Below are positions 7,093-15,183 of a stretch of 29,152 nt of DNA, in pieces. Position 1 is the first letter of the stretch. Each line of letters begins with the position of its first letter. The notes beneath the pieces were generated by a model, which had not been told where the DNA came from, did not search any database, and saw only the letters and a list, made by a program, of their open reading frames with translations. The DNA lies in NCBI GenBank assembly GCA_946613705.1, contig CAMOFU010000004.1, forward strand, positions 1-29,152, read 5' to 3'. The DNA is from an uncultured Clostridia bacterium (lineage in GTDB: Bacteria > Bacillota > Clostridia > Oscillospirales > Ruminococcaceae). Both the position numbers and the translations under genes were made by a program.

Positions 7093-9039
7093 TCAATAAA
7101 GCTCTCTGCCCTTTTCGTCCTCTATCCCCGAGAGACGGTGGAAAAAGGCATTGATTATATCCCGCCATTCACGAGCCGAGCGAAGCTGCTCCTTTAAGCG
7201 CTTCCTTCCGTTCTCATACACACGGCGGTCAAGTCTGCCCTCAAGCTCTTCCCAGAGGCGGGCGAACTCAACAGCCTGCTCATAGCCGTCGAAGTGACTG
7301 TCGTATATATGCTGAATAACAGTCTTTCCGCTGTGAAGGATATGCGTATACGGCACTCGGCAGAAAAACAGCAGCAGCTCATCGGGACAGGTGTCAATGT
7401 CGGAATACAGTTCACGAAGCGGAGAGGGGTAGAGAGAGGTATAACCTGTTTTGCAGCGGTCAATTCCCACAGCATCTCTGTCCGCACGGTGATAGGTGCC
7501 CCAGCGGTCGAACTCATATCCGAGCGGGTCGGGGCCGTAATGGGTATTCGGCTTGCACAGCCAGCCCATGCCGAGCGGAGCAGTGTAATCCTCATAAGCC
7601 TTGTGCGAGCTGAGCAGGATATATAGCAGAGTTTCCCGCACCTGCTCATCATTCCCGAAGGAGAGGGTTATCCACTCGTCAAGGATATCCTCGGCAGTCA
7701 GCTGCGGCTCAAAGCACATTCTGCCGAAGCCGTAGAGATTGGCTCCCGCAAGCTCACTGCCGGTCCAGCAGAAGCTGTCACCCGTATTGGAGACTGCGGC
7801 AGCGCCGCTTATCCTGTCAAGCACCCTTGAATGCTCGGGCTGCGAACAGGTATCAAAGAAAAGTGTTTCTCTTATCATCGGCAGCAGACAGCAGATGTGC
7901 AGCTGCTGACCCGTGTACTCCTGCGCAAGCTGAAACTCGGCTGCCACAGAGGTGTGCTTCATTTCGCCGAACAGCGGGTGAACAGGCTCGCGCACCTGAA
8001 AGTCCATAGGGCCGTTCTTGACCTGCAAGATAACATTCGTATCGAAATGGCCGTCAAGCGGAGCAAAGGTCTTGAAGCCCGCACAGGCACGGTCTGTTCT
8101 TTCGTCGCGCCAGTCCTGAGCACAGTTGTATACAAAGGCGCGCCAGATTATCCTGCCGCCGTAGGGCTTGACAGCTCTCGCAAGCATATTTGCCCCGTCA
8201 GCATGATCGCGGCCGTAGGCATAAGGCCCCTGCTGACCTTCGGAATCAGCCTTTACAAGAAAGCCTCCGAGAGTGGGGACGGCGCTGAAAAGCTCCCTTG
8301 CCTTCTGCTGCCACCAGTAGGCGGTATTGACATCTAAAGGATCGGCAGTGCGAAGCCCGCCGACGGAGATCGGTGCCGAAAAATCAACACTGATATACAG
8401 AGCTATCCCCCACCGCGAAAACACAGCCGAAAGCTTTGCAAGCTCGGGATAGTATTCCTCGGTGATCAGCCGAACCGCGTCGCCGCGTACATTAACATTG
8501 TTTACAGCTGCTGCGTTTATCCCTGCCGAAGCAAGCAGTCTTGCATAATGCTCGGTGCGTTCATCAACTATCAGTCTGCCGTTTTCAAAGAAAAAGGAAT
8601 CGCCCGAATATCCGCGTTCGATCGTTCCGTCGGCATTATCCCAGTGATCGAGCATACGCAGCGGCAGAGCGGGGGCACAGCGCTTGTTCATCTTGACGAA
8701 GCTGCCGGCAGCTCGTATCATGCGCAGATAATCAAACACTCCGTAAAGAAGCCCCTTCTCCGAACCGCCGATGACAGAAGCGCCCCGCTCGTCAGCGCTT
8801 ATCATATATTCCTCTTCGGCAAGAAAATCACCGATATCACATTCAAATATGAGTGCCGCACTGTCTGCGCCAAAGGTCAGCTCCGCCGCGGGAAGCATAG
8901 CCGAAAGCGCGGTTATGAGCTCCTTGACGGCAGCACCCTGTCTGTCCACTCGGGAGGGGCAGCGTATAGCGGCACGGCCTGTAAACCTCGGATCAAGAGG
9001 TCTGTAATCGAGCCAAAGCTTTGAATACTCCTTATTCAT
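7093..9039 (-). CDS. GH67 alpha-glucuronidase
   Basis: The enzyme removes 4-O-methyl-glucuronic acid from the end of xylo-oligosaccharides inside the cell. From the ATG at 9039 the protein has 648 residues, close to the family norm of about 680. The catalytic acid (Glu267 in KADSEG) and the paired carboxylates (Asp346 in GPMDF, Glu374 in VAAEF) have the same spacing as Glu285, Asp364 and Glu392 of the Geobacillus stearothermophilus enzyme. DHWDNADGTIERGYSG near residue 131 is another family signature. I chose 9039 because GGGTGAT lies just upstream; the longer frame to 9090 would need a TTG start with poor ribosome site and adds a non-homologous tail. It heads a minus-strand cluster with the esterase. 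A TATAAT lies at 9056-9061 but I see no -35 box, so the promoter is unclear. Confidence 0.95.
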   Translation of the reverse strand: MNKEYSKLWLDYRPLDPRFTGRAAIRCPSRVDRQGAAVKELITALSAMLPAAELTFGADSAALIFECDIGDFLAEEEYMISADERGASVIGGSEKGLLYGVFDYLRMIRAAGSFVKMNKRCAPALPLRMLDHWDNADGTIERGYSGDSFFFENGRLIVDERTEHYARLLASAGINAAAVNNVNVRGDAVRLITEEYYPELAKLSAVFSRWGIALYISVDFSAPISVGGLRTADPLDVNTAYWWQQKARELFSAVPTLGGFLVKADSEGQQGPYAYGRDHADGANMLARAVKPYGGRIIWRAFVYNCAQDWRDERTDRACAGFKTFAPLDGHFDTNVILQVKNGPMDFQVREPVHPLFGEMKHTSVAAEFQLAQEYTGQQLHICCLLPMIRETLFFDTCSQPEHSRVLDRISGAAAVSNTGDSFCWTGSELAGANLYGFGRMCFEPQLTAEDILDEWITLSFGNDEQVRETLLYILLSSHKAYEDYTAPLGMGWLCKPNTHYGPDPLGYEFDRWGTYHRADRDAVGIDRCKTGYTSLYPSPLRELYSDIDTCPDELLLFFCRVPYTHILHSGKTVIQHIYDSHFDGYEQAVEFARLWEELEGRLDRRVYENGRKRLKEQLRSAREWRDIINAFFHRLSGIEDEKGRELY

Positions 9040-9135
9040 ATTATCACCCAATATAATTATAATGCCGCGGACGGCCTGCTTACTAACCAAAAATTGCGAT
9101 TATCGGATTTGATCTTGCTGTTGATGAACCACTGC

Positions 9136-9164
9136 TTGATTTTACAAAACTTATATGATAGAAT
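9136..9164 (+). promoter_or_regulatory. Probable promoter of the ECF sigma / anti-sigma operon
   Basis: TTGATT (9136-9141) and TAGAAT (9159-9164) are 17 bases apart. The transcript would start near 9171 and carry a leader of about 94 bases that includes a small hairpin (9216-9228) and the 12-bp palindrome at 9238-9249. It resembles a housekeeping promoter rather than an ECF-type one. Confidence 0.6.
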
Positions 9165-9237
9165 ACGCTGTAAAGCAAAAAATAATAAAACCTATTTAAG
9201 CTGTCACTTTTTTCCGTCGGCATCCGACTTGTATTTA

Positions 9238-9249
9238 TGAAACGTTTCA
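9238..9249. promoter_or_regulatory. Perfect 12-bp palindrome TGAAACGTTTCA in the sigma-factor leader
   Basis: TGAAACGTTTCA is identical on both strands and has a central CG like operators of the LacI family. It ends 15 bases before the ATG of the sigma gene and overlaps the leader, between the divergent GH67 and sigma genes. A bound repressor would act as a roadblock; in RNA form it could pair only in trans or as a dimer. The binding protein is not known. Confidence 0.45.
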
Positions 9250-9264
9250 AAGTGAGGTCTTTAT

Positions 9265-9792
9265 ATGGAAGAAAAGAAACTGCTCAGGCTTCTTGAACAG
9301 GATCCCGCAAAAGGGCTTGAAGCAGCGGTAAGGGAGTATGCGGCGTATGTGTACAAGATCGCTCATACAAGGCTTTCAGATGTGTGCCGCAAAGAAGATA
9401 TCGAAGAAGCGGTCAGCGACATATTTGTAAAGTTCTGGCAGAGCGGACAGCGCTCGGGCTTCAGGATAAGATCTGTCAAGGCATATCTTGCCGTGATCGC
9501 AGAACGGCACTGCATAGATGTGTTCCGAAAGGCCTGCCGCACCTCAGACAGCGTGGATTACGATACTCTCGAAAACCTGATCTCTGACGGCAGCCCATAT
9601 TCGGATATCGAGCTTGCAGATGCAATAAAGCGGCTCGGCGAGCCTGACAGCATCATACTGATACGCAGATTCTTTTTCGGACAGAGGTCAGAGGATATCG
9701 GCCGTGAGCTGGGCATGAAGACCAACACCGTAAACAAGCGGGTCTCCCGCGGGCTTGAAAAACTAAGAAAGATGTTAGAGGAGGATATGTAA
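9265..9792 (+). CDS. ECF-type RNA polymerase sigma factor
   Basis: A 175-residue protein with two sigma domains and nothing between them but a short linker. Region 2 lies at about 15-95 and includes EEAVSDIFVKFWQS, which fits the core-binding and -10 recognition helices. Region 4 lies at about 120-172, with a helix-turn-helix in SEDIGRELGMKTNTVNKRV. This is the usual form of extracytoplasmic-function sigma factors. The ATG has an AGTGAGG ribosome site. The stop codon shares one base with the start of the next gene (TAATG), so it is translated together with its probable anti-sigma factor. The target promoters are not visible here; it is divergent from the GH67 cluster, which makes those genes candidates, but I see no clear ECF promoter motif. 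Confidence 0.9.
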   Translation: MEEKKLLRLLEQDPAKGLEAAVREYAAYVYKIAHTRLSDVCRKEDIEEAVSDIFVKFWQSGQRSGFRIRSVKAYLAVIAERHCIDVFRKACRTSDSVDYDTLENLISDGSPYSDIELADAIKRLGEPDSIILIRRFFFGQRSEDIGRELGMKTNTVNKRVSRGLEKLRKMLEEDM

Positions 9793-10826
9793 TGGAGAAC
9801 AGACTGAAAAGGCTTCCGCAGACTATGAATGAAGCTCAGGCAGATATGCTTTCCCGCGAGCTCTCGGAATTCGGCGAGGGTGCCTATATTGATGACAACA
9901 CCGTGAGAAGGATACAGTCCTCCGTGATGCGAAAGGCAGGTATAAAAATGGGAAAGACTGACAGGACAAAAGTGCGAAAGGGCAGGATAGCGCTCATAGC
10001 TGCTGCTGCGGCTTTGATGATGACCTCTGTAACGGCGGGCGCTGCGGTGATCTTCGGCAAGAGAGACAGCGTAGAGAAATATCTCGGTGACAGCGCGGTG
10101 CAGAACTTCGACACCGTTGACCCCACCAAGGAGGAGACCGTTACCAAGGTCAAGGACGGCGACTACTCGATGACGATAGACTCCGTTGTGAGAATGGCTG
10201 GCAGAGTATATCTGGTAGGCGTGACTGTCACGGGAGAGACAGATGCTGCAAAAAACTATATAAACAGCATAGACCGAAATGACCGCTTCAATGTCATGAT
10301 AATGAAGCAGGGAACGGAAACCATGATATCGGACGGTCAGGGGCTTAACGTCAAGCGCAGCGACGGCTTCCCGCTCCCCGAGGATAAAAGCGTAGATGAA
10401 TACGGCAGTATAAGCTCGATGACAGATTTTATCGACCCTGTGCAGACCGCAGCCACAGCCGTTGCCTATCTGCCCGACGGGACGGTAATCAAACAGGACT
10501 TCGACCTTGAAGCCGAGCTTTACGGCACTTACGACACGACAGTACCGTATACAGACAAGGACGGCCGCGTGCTGAACGTGACCCCTATAGGCATGATCTT
10601 TGATTTTTATGCCGAGAATGAAAATTCAAATGATATAGATTACCTTGAATTTGCAGACGGCAGCAGGGACGACCCCGACACAGGCCTGGGCTTCGGGACG
10701 ATGCAGAGCAATGAATCGCCACGCACCGAGAAAACAGCACCCGGCTACACGCTCTTCTGGAAGACAGAGGATATCGGCAGCCTGACCCATATCCATTTCT
10801 TCGGATCGGATTACTACAGGCAGTAA
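9792..10826 (+). CDS. Probable membrane-bound anti-sigma factor
   Basis: A 344-residue protein with a cytoplasmic N-terminus (about 1-65), one membrane helix (about 66-88, Ala-rich), and a large extracellular part. That topology, plus overlap with the sigma gene (TAATG) and a GAGGAGG-type site inside the sigma gene end, is what known anti-sigma factors show. The cytoplasmic part would hold the sigma factor, the outer part would sense. The outer domain has repeated beta-strand patterns such as DYSMTIDSVVRMAGRVYLVG and resembles DUF4179-type anti-sigma proteins of Firmicutes, a match made from memory. There is no zinc-binding HxxxCxxC motif, so it is not a ZAS-type anti-sigma factor. The signal is unknown; neighbouring hydrolases suggest polysaccharide or envelope cues. 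Confidence 0.72.
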   Translation: MENRLKRLPQTMNEAQADMLSRELSEFGEGAYIDDNTVRRIQSSVMRKAGIKMGKTDRTKVRKGRIALIAAAAALMMTSVTAGAAVIFGKRDSVEKYLGDSAVQNFDTVDPTKEETVTKVKDGDYSMTIDSVVRMAGRVYLVGVTVTGETDAAKNYINSIDRNDRFNVMIMKQGTETMISDGQGLNVKRSDGFPLPEDKSVDEYGSISSMTDFIDPVQTAATAVAYLPDGTVIKQDFDLEAELYGTYDTTVPYTDKDGRVLNVTPIGMIFDFYAENENSNDIDYLEFADGSRDDPDTGLGFGTMQSNESPRTEKTAPGYTLFWKTEDIGSLTHIHFFGSDYYRQ

Positions 10827-10864
10827 TGACCGTGATCTCCCGTGATATAACAGCATAAATGAGA

Positions 10865-10894
10865 CAGGCAGCTGCCCGCACAGGGAACTGCCTG
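10865..10894 (+). terminator. Possible terminator after the anti-sigma gene
   Basis: CAGGCAG (10865-10871) pairs with CTGCCTG (10888-10894), and flanking GAGA/TCTC could extend the stem with a bulge. A short T-rich run (TTTCTCTGTT) follows. The stem is modest and the loop contains a competing GGCAGCTGCC palindrome, so this is a weak call. Confidence 0.45.
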
Positions 10895-10977
10895 TTTCTC
10901 TGTTCCGAATGCCTGACTAACGCAATAACGTTTACAGCTTTTCTTTACTGTGTTATATATACCATCTTAAACGTTTT

Positions 10978-10992
10978 ATGTAATCGCTTTCT
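10978..10992. promoter_or_regulatory. cre-like operator upstream of the phosphohexomutase gene
   Basis: ATGTAATCGCTTTCT fits the catabolite-responsive-element pattern WTGNAANCGNWNNCW at every fixed position. Two further CG-centred sites lie just upstream: TAACGTTTACA (10926-10936) and TTAAACGTTTTA (10967-10978). The cluster is 44-110 bases upstream of the -35 box used in this annotation. Binding by CcpA or by the local LacI-type protein is inferred. Confidence 0.5.
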
Positions 10993-11035
10993 TTGTGCCG
11001 TATGCAGATTTAACAAATTTTTTGTATATTAGCTC

Positions 11036-11063
11036 TTGCTTATTGAGGAAAATATGTTATAAT
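11036..11063 (+). promoter_or_regulatory. Promoter of the phosphohexomutase gene
   Basis: TTGCTT (11036-11041) and a perfect TATAAT (11058-11063) are 16 bases apart. The leader would be about 36 bases, ending in a GAGGTGAT ribosome site before the ATG at 11106. Confidence 0.65.
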
Positions 11064-11105
11064 ATAAATGCAGACTTAGTAAATCTTTTTATGAGGTGAT
11101 ATTTT

Positions 11106-12824
11106 ATGACAGAAATGGAACTCTACAAGCTCTGGTGTGAGAACGCAGTTGACGATCCCGACCTTCAGACCGAGCTCAAAGCTATTGAAGGCGATGAAGA
11201 GGCTATAAAGGACCGCTTCTACCGCGACCTTGAATTCGGTACGGGCGGACTGCGCGGTGTTATAGGCGCGGGCGCTTTCAGGCTCAATGTTTACACGATC
11301 AGACGTGCCACTCAGGGCCTTGCAGATTATGTAAACGAGGCTTTCAAGGACGCTGCTGTTGCTATCAGCTATGACAGCCGCATCAAGTCGGACGTTTTTG
11401 CAAAGGAAGCTGCCGCTGTTCTCGCAGCCAACGGCATCAAGGCTTACATCTATACCGAGCTCATGCCTACACCCTGCCTTTCATGGGCGGTAAGAGAGCT
11501 TGGCTGCAAGGCAGGCATCATGGTGACTGCTTCACACAATCCCGCAAAGTACAACGGATATAAGGTATACGGCGATGACGGCTGCCAGATCACTCTTGAC
11601 GCTGCAAATATCGTTATAGGCAAGATCAATGCCGTTCCGATGTTCGGCGGAGCAAAGACGATGAGCTTTGACGATGCTGTCGCTCAGGGCAGGATAGAAT
11701 ACATCAGGCAGGAGGTCATTGACAAGTATCTGGATAAGGTCGCCGAGCAGGGTATCCATACCGATCTTGTAGCCGACAGCGGCCTGAAGGTTGTCTACAC
11801 TCCCCTCAACGGTACAGGCAACAAGCCTGTAAGAGCTATCCTCAAAAAGATCGGCATTAAAGAAGTAACAGTAGTTCCCGAGCAGGAGCTGCCTGACGGC
11901 AACTTCCCTACCTGCCCGTTCCCTAACCCCGAGATAAAGGAAGCTCTTGCCAAGGGTCTTGAGCTCTGCAAGACAGTGAAGCCCGACCTTCTGCTGGCTA
12001 CCGACCCCGACTGCGACCGTGTGGGCATAGCAGTTCCCGATCCCGATGGCGAATATGTGCTTTTCTCAGGCAACGAAGTGGGCGCGATGCTGCTCAAATA
12101 CATCTGCCAGGAGAGAACAGCGCTCGGAACTATGCCGTCCGACCCTGTTGCGGTGAAGACTATCGTAACGACAGATATATGCAAAAAGATCGCTGCCGAA
12201 TACGGTGTTGAACTGCGTGAGGTGCTGACAGGATTCAAATTCATCGGTGAGCAGATCGGATTCCTCGAGGAAAAAGGCGAGGAAGGCAGATATATATTCG
12301 GCTTTGAAGAGAGCTACGGATATCTGGCGGGCTCGTATGTCAGAGACAAGGATGCTGTAGTGGCTTCAATGCTGATCTGCGAGATGGCAGCGTTCTACCG
12401 CACAAAGGGCATTTCTCTGTTGCAGGCAAGAGAGGAAATGTATAAACAGTATGGCAATTACGTTCATACTCAGGCTTCGTTCCAGTGCGAGGGCGCAAGC
12501 GGTATGGAAAGAATGAAGGAGATAATGAGCGGTCTCAGAGCCGAACCCCCGAAGGCTATCGGCGGAAAGAAGACTCTCTCGGTAGCCGATTACATCGCAT
12601 CGGAGGAGACCGATCTGGCTACAGGCGCAAAGACCGTGCTCACGCTTCCCAAGTCGGACGTTATCGCTTATAAGCTTGAGGACGGCGCAAGCGTTATTAT
12701 CCGTCCTTCGGGAACCGAACCCAAGATAAAGGCTTATTACACTACTATCGGCGAATCAAGAGAGGCTGCAAAGGCTCTTGAAGAAACGATCGCAGCTGAT
12801 TTCAAGGCAATACTCGGATTCTGA
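11106..12824 (+). CDS. Phosphoglucomutase/phosphomannomutase (alpha-D-phosphohexomutase)
   Basis: The enzyme moves phosphate between the 1 and 6 positions of glucose or mannose, linking sugar breakdown with glycogen, nucleotide-sugar and wall synthesis. All four active-site signatures of the superfamily are present in 572 residues: TASHNP with the phosphorylated Ser143, the metal loop DPDCDR (Asp300, Asp302, Asp304), the sugar-binding GFEESYGY near 400, and the phosphate-binding RPSGTEPK near 535. Length and layout match the PgcA/PGM type of Firmicutes, about 570-580 residues. Substrate preference cannot be read from sequence alone. It is a single-gene transcription unit, with a promoter at 11036-11063 and a strong hairpin after it, and with CG-centred operator candidates upstream that suggest sugar control. 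Confidence 0.95.
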   Translation: MTEMELYKLWCENAVDDPDLQTELKAIEGDEEAIKDRFYRDLEFGTGGLRGVIGAGAFRLNVYTIRRATQGLADYVNEAFKDAAVAISYDSRIKSDVFAKEAAAVLAANGIKAYIYTELMPTPCLSWAVRELGCKAGIMVTASHNPAKYNGYKVYGDDGCQITLDAANIVIGKINAVPMFGGAKTMSFDDAVAQGRIEYIRQEVIDKYLDKVAEQGIHTDLVADSGLKVVYTPLNGTGNKPVRAILKKIGIKEVTVVPEQELPDGNFPTCPFPNPEIKEALAKGLELCKTVKPDLLLATDPDCDRVGIAVPDPDGEYVLFSGNEVGAMLLKYICQERTALGTMPSDPVAVKTIVTTDICKKIAAEYGVELREVLTGFKFIGEQIGFLEEKGEEGRYIFGFEESYGYLAGSYVRDKDAVVASMLICEMAAFYRTKGISLLQAREEMYKQYGNYVHTQASFQCEGASGMERMKEIMSGLRAEPPKAIGGKKTLSVADYIASEETDLATGAKTVLTLPKSDVIAYKLEDGASVIIRPSGTEPKIKAYYTTIGESREAAKALEETIAADFKAILGF

Positions 12825-12850
12825 TATCTCGACCATTATTTTCAGTAAAA

Positions 12851-12886
12851 AAGCCCCCTGCGGTGTTCTGATACCGCAGGGGGCTT
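12851..12886. terminator. Bidirectional terminator between the phosphohexomutase and the flavoprotein gene
   Basis: A perfect 14-bp stem (12851-12864 with 12873-12886) closes an 8-base loop and is GC-rich. A run of six A (12847-12852) precedes it, giving a U-run for the minus-strand flavoprotein transcript; TTT follows on the plus side. It separates two converging genes. Confidence 0.88.
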
Positions 12887-12925
12887 TGCCGTTCAAGGTC
12901 ATTTACTTGTTCTTGTTTATACCTG

Positions 12926-13552
12926 TCAGCCGATAAAATTGGTAAACGTCTTTTCTTCATACTGCGGAGGACAGACTCCCGCTTCCCTGCCTGCCTCATA
13001 GTTTTTGAGCAGCCATGACATATTCAGTGCAAGCGTTCTCATCGTTTGCAGACCCTCAATATCCTTTTTAACATCGTCAGCCGTGAAGCCGTGTACCTGA
13101 TTCCAATACTGCGAACCCGCAACGATCATATTCTCCATCAGGTAATACTGATTGAGCCGCTGAAAGGCAGATGTCGCACCGCCGCGCCTGCATGACACAA
13201 CAGATGCTGCGAGCTTGCCCGCAAATTTGTCGGCGGGAACACTGTAGAAAAGTCTGTCCATAAACGAAGTCAGCCTGCCCGTAGGGCCGCCGTAGTAAAC
13301 GGGCGACCCGAAAACAAAGCCGTCAAACTCATCTATCCTTGCTGCTACCGAGTTTACATCGTCATTGAACACGCAGCCTTTTCCCTCGCGGCATTTTCCG
13401 CAGGCTATACAGTCAGCAACAGGCTTTTTTCCGAGCCACAGCAGCTCGGCTTCGATACCGTTCCTGCCGAACTCCGAGCGCATTTCTTCAAGAGCAGCAT
13501 TGGTGCAGCCGTGCTCATTCGGGCTTCCGTTTACAAGTAATATCTTTGACAT
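12926..13552 (-). CDS. Flavodoxin-fold NAD(P)H-dependent FMN reductase with cysteine cluster
   Basis: A 208-residue cytoplasmic protein. The N-terminus KILLVNGSP is the FMN phosphate-binding loop of the NADPH-dependent FMN reductase family, and FVFGSPVYYGGPTG (about 77-90) binds the flavin ring. Between them four cysteines lie at 48, 51, 54 and 60 (CIACGKC then GKGC), as in iron-sulfur flavoproteins and related oxidoreductases, where they may bind an iron-sulfur cluster. Whether a cluster is really present is inferred. It probably reduces quinones, nitro compounds or iron using NAD(P)H. The start at 13552 has a GGAGGT site. The gene stands alone between its own consensus promoter and a strong terminator. 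Confidence 0.9.
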   Translation of the reverse strand: MSKILLVNGSPNEHGCTNAALEEMRSEFGRNGIEAELLWLGKKPVADCIACGKCREGKGCVFNDDVNSVAARIDEFDGFVFGSPVYYGGPTGRLTSFMDRLFYSVPADKFAGKLAASVVSCRRGGATSAFQRLNQYYLMENMIVAGSQYWNQVHGFTADDVKKDIEGLQTMRTLALNMSWLLKNYEAGREAGVCPPQYEEKTFTNFIG

Positions 13553-13586
13553 AGAACTACCTCCGATCTCTGTTTCTTATATAATA

Positions 13587-13615
13587 ATTATATGATATTT
13601 ATGTAAATATGTCAA
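13587..13615 (-). promoter_or_regulatory. Consensus sigma-A promoter of the flavoprotein gene
   Basis: On the minus strand TTGACA (13610-13615) and TATAAT (13587-13592) are both perfect with a 17-base spacer. The leader would be about 28 bases to the ATG at 13552. Confidence 0.83.
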
Positions 13616-13746
13616 GCAATAACAATTCGTAAACGTAAGGCATCAGCAGAGATCCAAAAGCGTCCGCACATATGTATATTAAAATATGAAACCAGATCCA
13701 TCTCCTATAAACATTTTATGAGCACCGTATTTTTTTACAAAAGGCA

Positions 13747-13775
13747 TTGACAATTGATATTAGATTTGATATAAT
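13747..13775 (+). promoter_or_regulatory. Consensus sigma-A promoter of the GH43-GH5 operon
   Basis: TTGACA (13747-13752) and TATAAT (13770-13775) are perfect hexamers with a 17-base spacer, plus a TG one base before the -10 box. The leader is about 53 bases. I see no CG-centred operator over it; a weak half-site, GTAAACG, lies at 13629-13635. Confidence 0.87.
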
Positions 13776-13834
13776 ATGCATAAGATGAATTGTTATCGTT
13801 TTCATGAAAGAATATTAAACTATGGAGGAATATT

Positions 13835-15166
13835 ATGCCCAATCCTATACTGCCGCTTTGGGAGTATATCCCTGACGGCGAGCCGAGAGTTTTCGGTGAC
13901 AGAGTCTATCTTTACGGCTCTCACGACCGAGCTGCACACAATGAGTTCTGCGATTTCAAGCTGAAGGTCTGGTCGGCACCCCTGAACGATCTTAACAACT
14001 GGCAGTGTCACGGTGTGAGCTTCCGTACACGCGACGGTGCCGAGCATAAGTCCGATACAGCGGCGTGGACAGACCGTGAGCTCTATGCCCCCGATTGCGT
14101 GACCAATCACGGCAAATACTATCTTTATACCTATATCGTAGGCTCAAAGGGCTGCGTTTCGGTCTCGGACGATCCCGAGGGGCCGTTCACACTGCTCTCG
14201 CGCTATGAGTACGATGAAGCTGATGCGGGCGATGACGGAATTTATAACGACTGCGGTGTGCTGGTCGATGATGACGGAAAGGTCTACGTCTACTACGGCT
14301 TCACTGAATCGCATATGAACGAGCTTGACGGCGAGTCGATGTACAAGGTCATAAAAGGCAGCCATAAGCGCCCCGTTATCGCGGACGGCGAAGAAGTTCC
14401 CGAGGAAGAACGATTCTTTGAGGCAAGCTCGCCGAGAAAGATCGGTGATACCTACTACCTGATCTATTCACCGAGACGCGGCAGCAGGCTTGCATACGCA
14501 ACTGCGAAAAGTCCTACAGGGCCGTTTGAATACCGAGGATATATCGTAGACAACAGCGTTGATTACCCGGGAGGGAACGACCACGGTTCGATCTGCTGCA
14601 TCAACGGACAATGGTATATTTTCTATCACAGAATGACAAACAACACGATCACCTCCCGCCGCGCCTGCGTTGAGAGGATAGAGATACTGCCCGACGGTTC
14701 GATACCGCCTGTTGAGATGACTTCTCTGGGCTTTGAGGATTCGCTCGATCCGTACAGGATTACACCCGCAGAGATCGCCTGTGTGCTGACGGGAGGGTGC
14801 TTCATCACCGAAAGGGATATCTTTACGCGGCCGATCGTCAATATCACCGACGGCTGCGTATTCGGGTATAAGTATTTTGATTTCGGCAGTGACGGGTCTG
14901 ATAACACCATGATAGCAGCGCTGAAGGTTCGCGGACAGGGCACAAGATGCCATGTTGATGTGATCGCTGACGACCCCGTGAACGGCGAGCTGCTCGGCAC
15001 TGTGGATATCGGAACAGCCGACGGCACCTACAAGGCAAGGGTGAAAAAGCTTACAGGGCGGCACGCAGTTTACTTCCGCGCTTATCATGGCATCACAGAC
15101 TGGACCAAGCCTTCCTTTGACAGCAAGATGCTGTTTGAGTTTGAAGAGTTTGTATTTATGAAATAA
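13835..15166 (+). CDS. GH43 glycoside hydrolase (arabinofuranosidase/xylosidase type)
   Basis: A 443-residue protein without signal peptide, so it is probably cytoplasmic. The five-bladed propeller of family 43 is shown by the base Asp14 (in IPDGEPRVF), the pKa-tuning Asp87 (in YAPDC) and the acid Glu196 (in FFEASSPRK, followed by YYLIYS). The propeller ends near residue 300 and a beta-rich C-terminal module (about 320-443) follows. Family 43 enzymes split alpha-L-arabinofuranosides or beta-xylosides from plant oligosaccharides; the exact linkage cannot be read here. The start has a GGAGGAATATT ribosome site. The GH5 gene begins 17 bases after its stop, so both are one operon, although their products work in different places. 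Confidence 0.92.
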   Translation: MPNPILPLWEYIPDGEPRVFGDRVYLYGSHDRAAHNEFCDFKLKVWSAPLNDLNNWQCHGVSFRTRDGAEHKSDTAAWTDRELYAPDCVTNHGKYYLYTYIVGSKGCVSVSDDPEGPFTLLSRYEYDEADAGDDGIYNDCGVLVDDDGKVYVYYGFTESHMNELDGESMYKVIKGSHKRPVIADGEEVPEEERFFEASSPRKIGDTYYLIYSPRRGSRLAYATAKSPTGPFEYRGYIVDNSVDYPGGNDHGSICCINGQWYIFYHRMTNNTITSRRACVERIEILPDGSIPPVEMTSLGFEDSLDPYRITPAEIACVLTGGCFITERDIFTRPIVNITDGCVFGYKYFDFGSDGSDNTMIAALKVRGQGTRCHVDVIADDPVNGELLGTVDIGTADGTYKARVKKLTGRHAVYFRAYHGITDWTKPSFDSKMLFEFEEFVFMK

Positions 15167-15183
15167 TATACAGGAGGTCAATT

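Noticed and set aside
9040..9090. Upstream extension of the GH67 gene to a TTG start at 9090
   Set aside because: The added residues are hydrophobic and unlike the family, and the ATG at 9039 has a better ribosome site.
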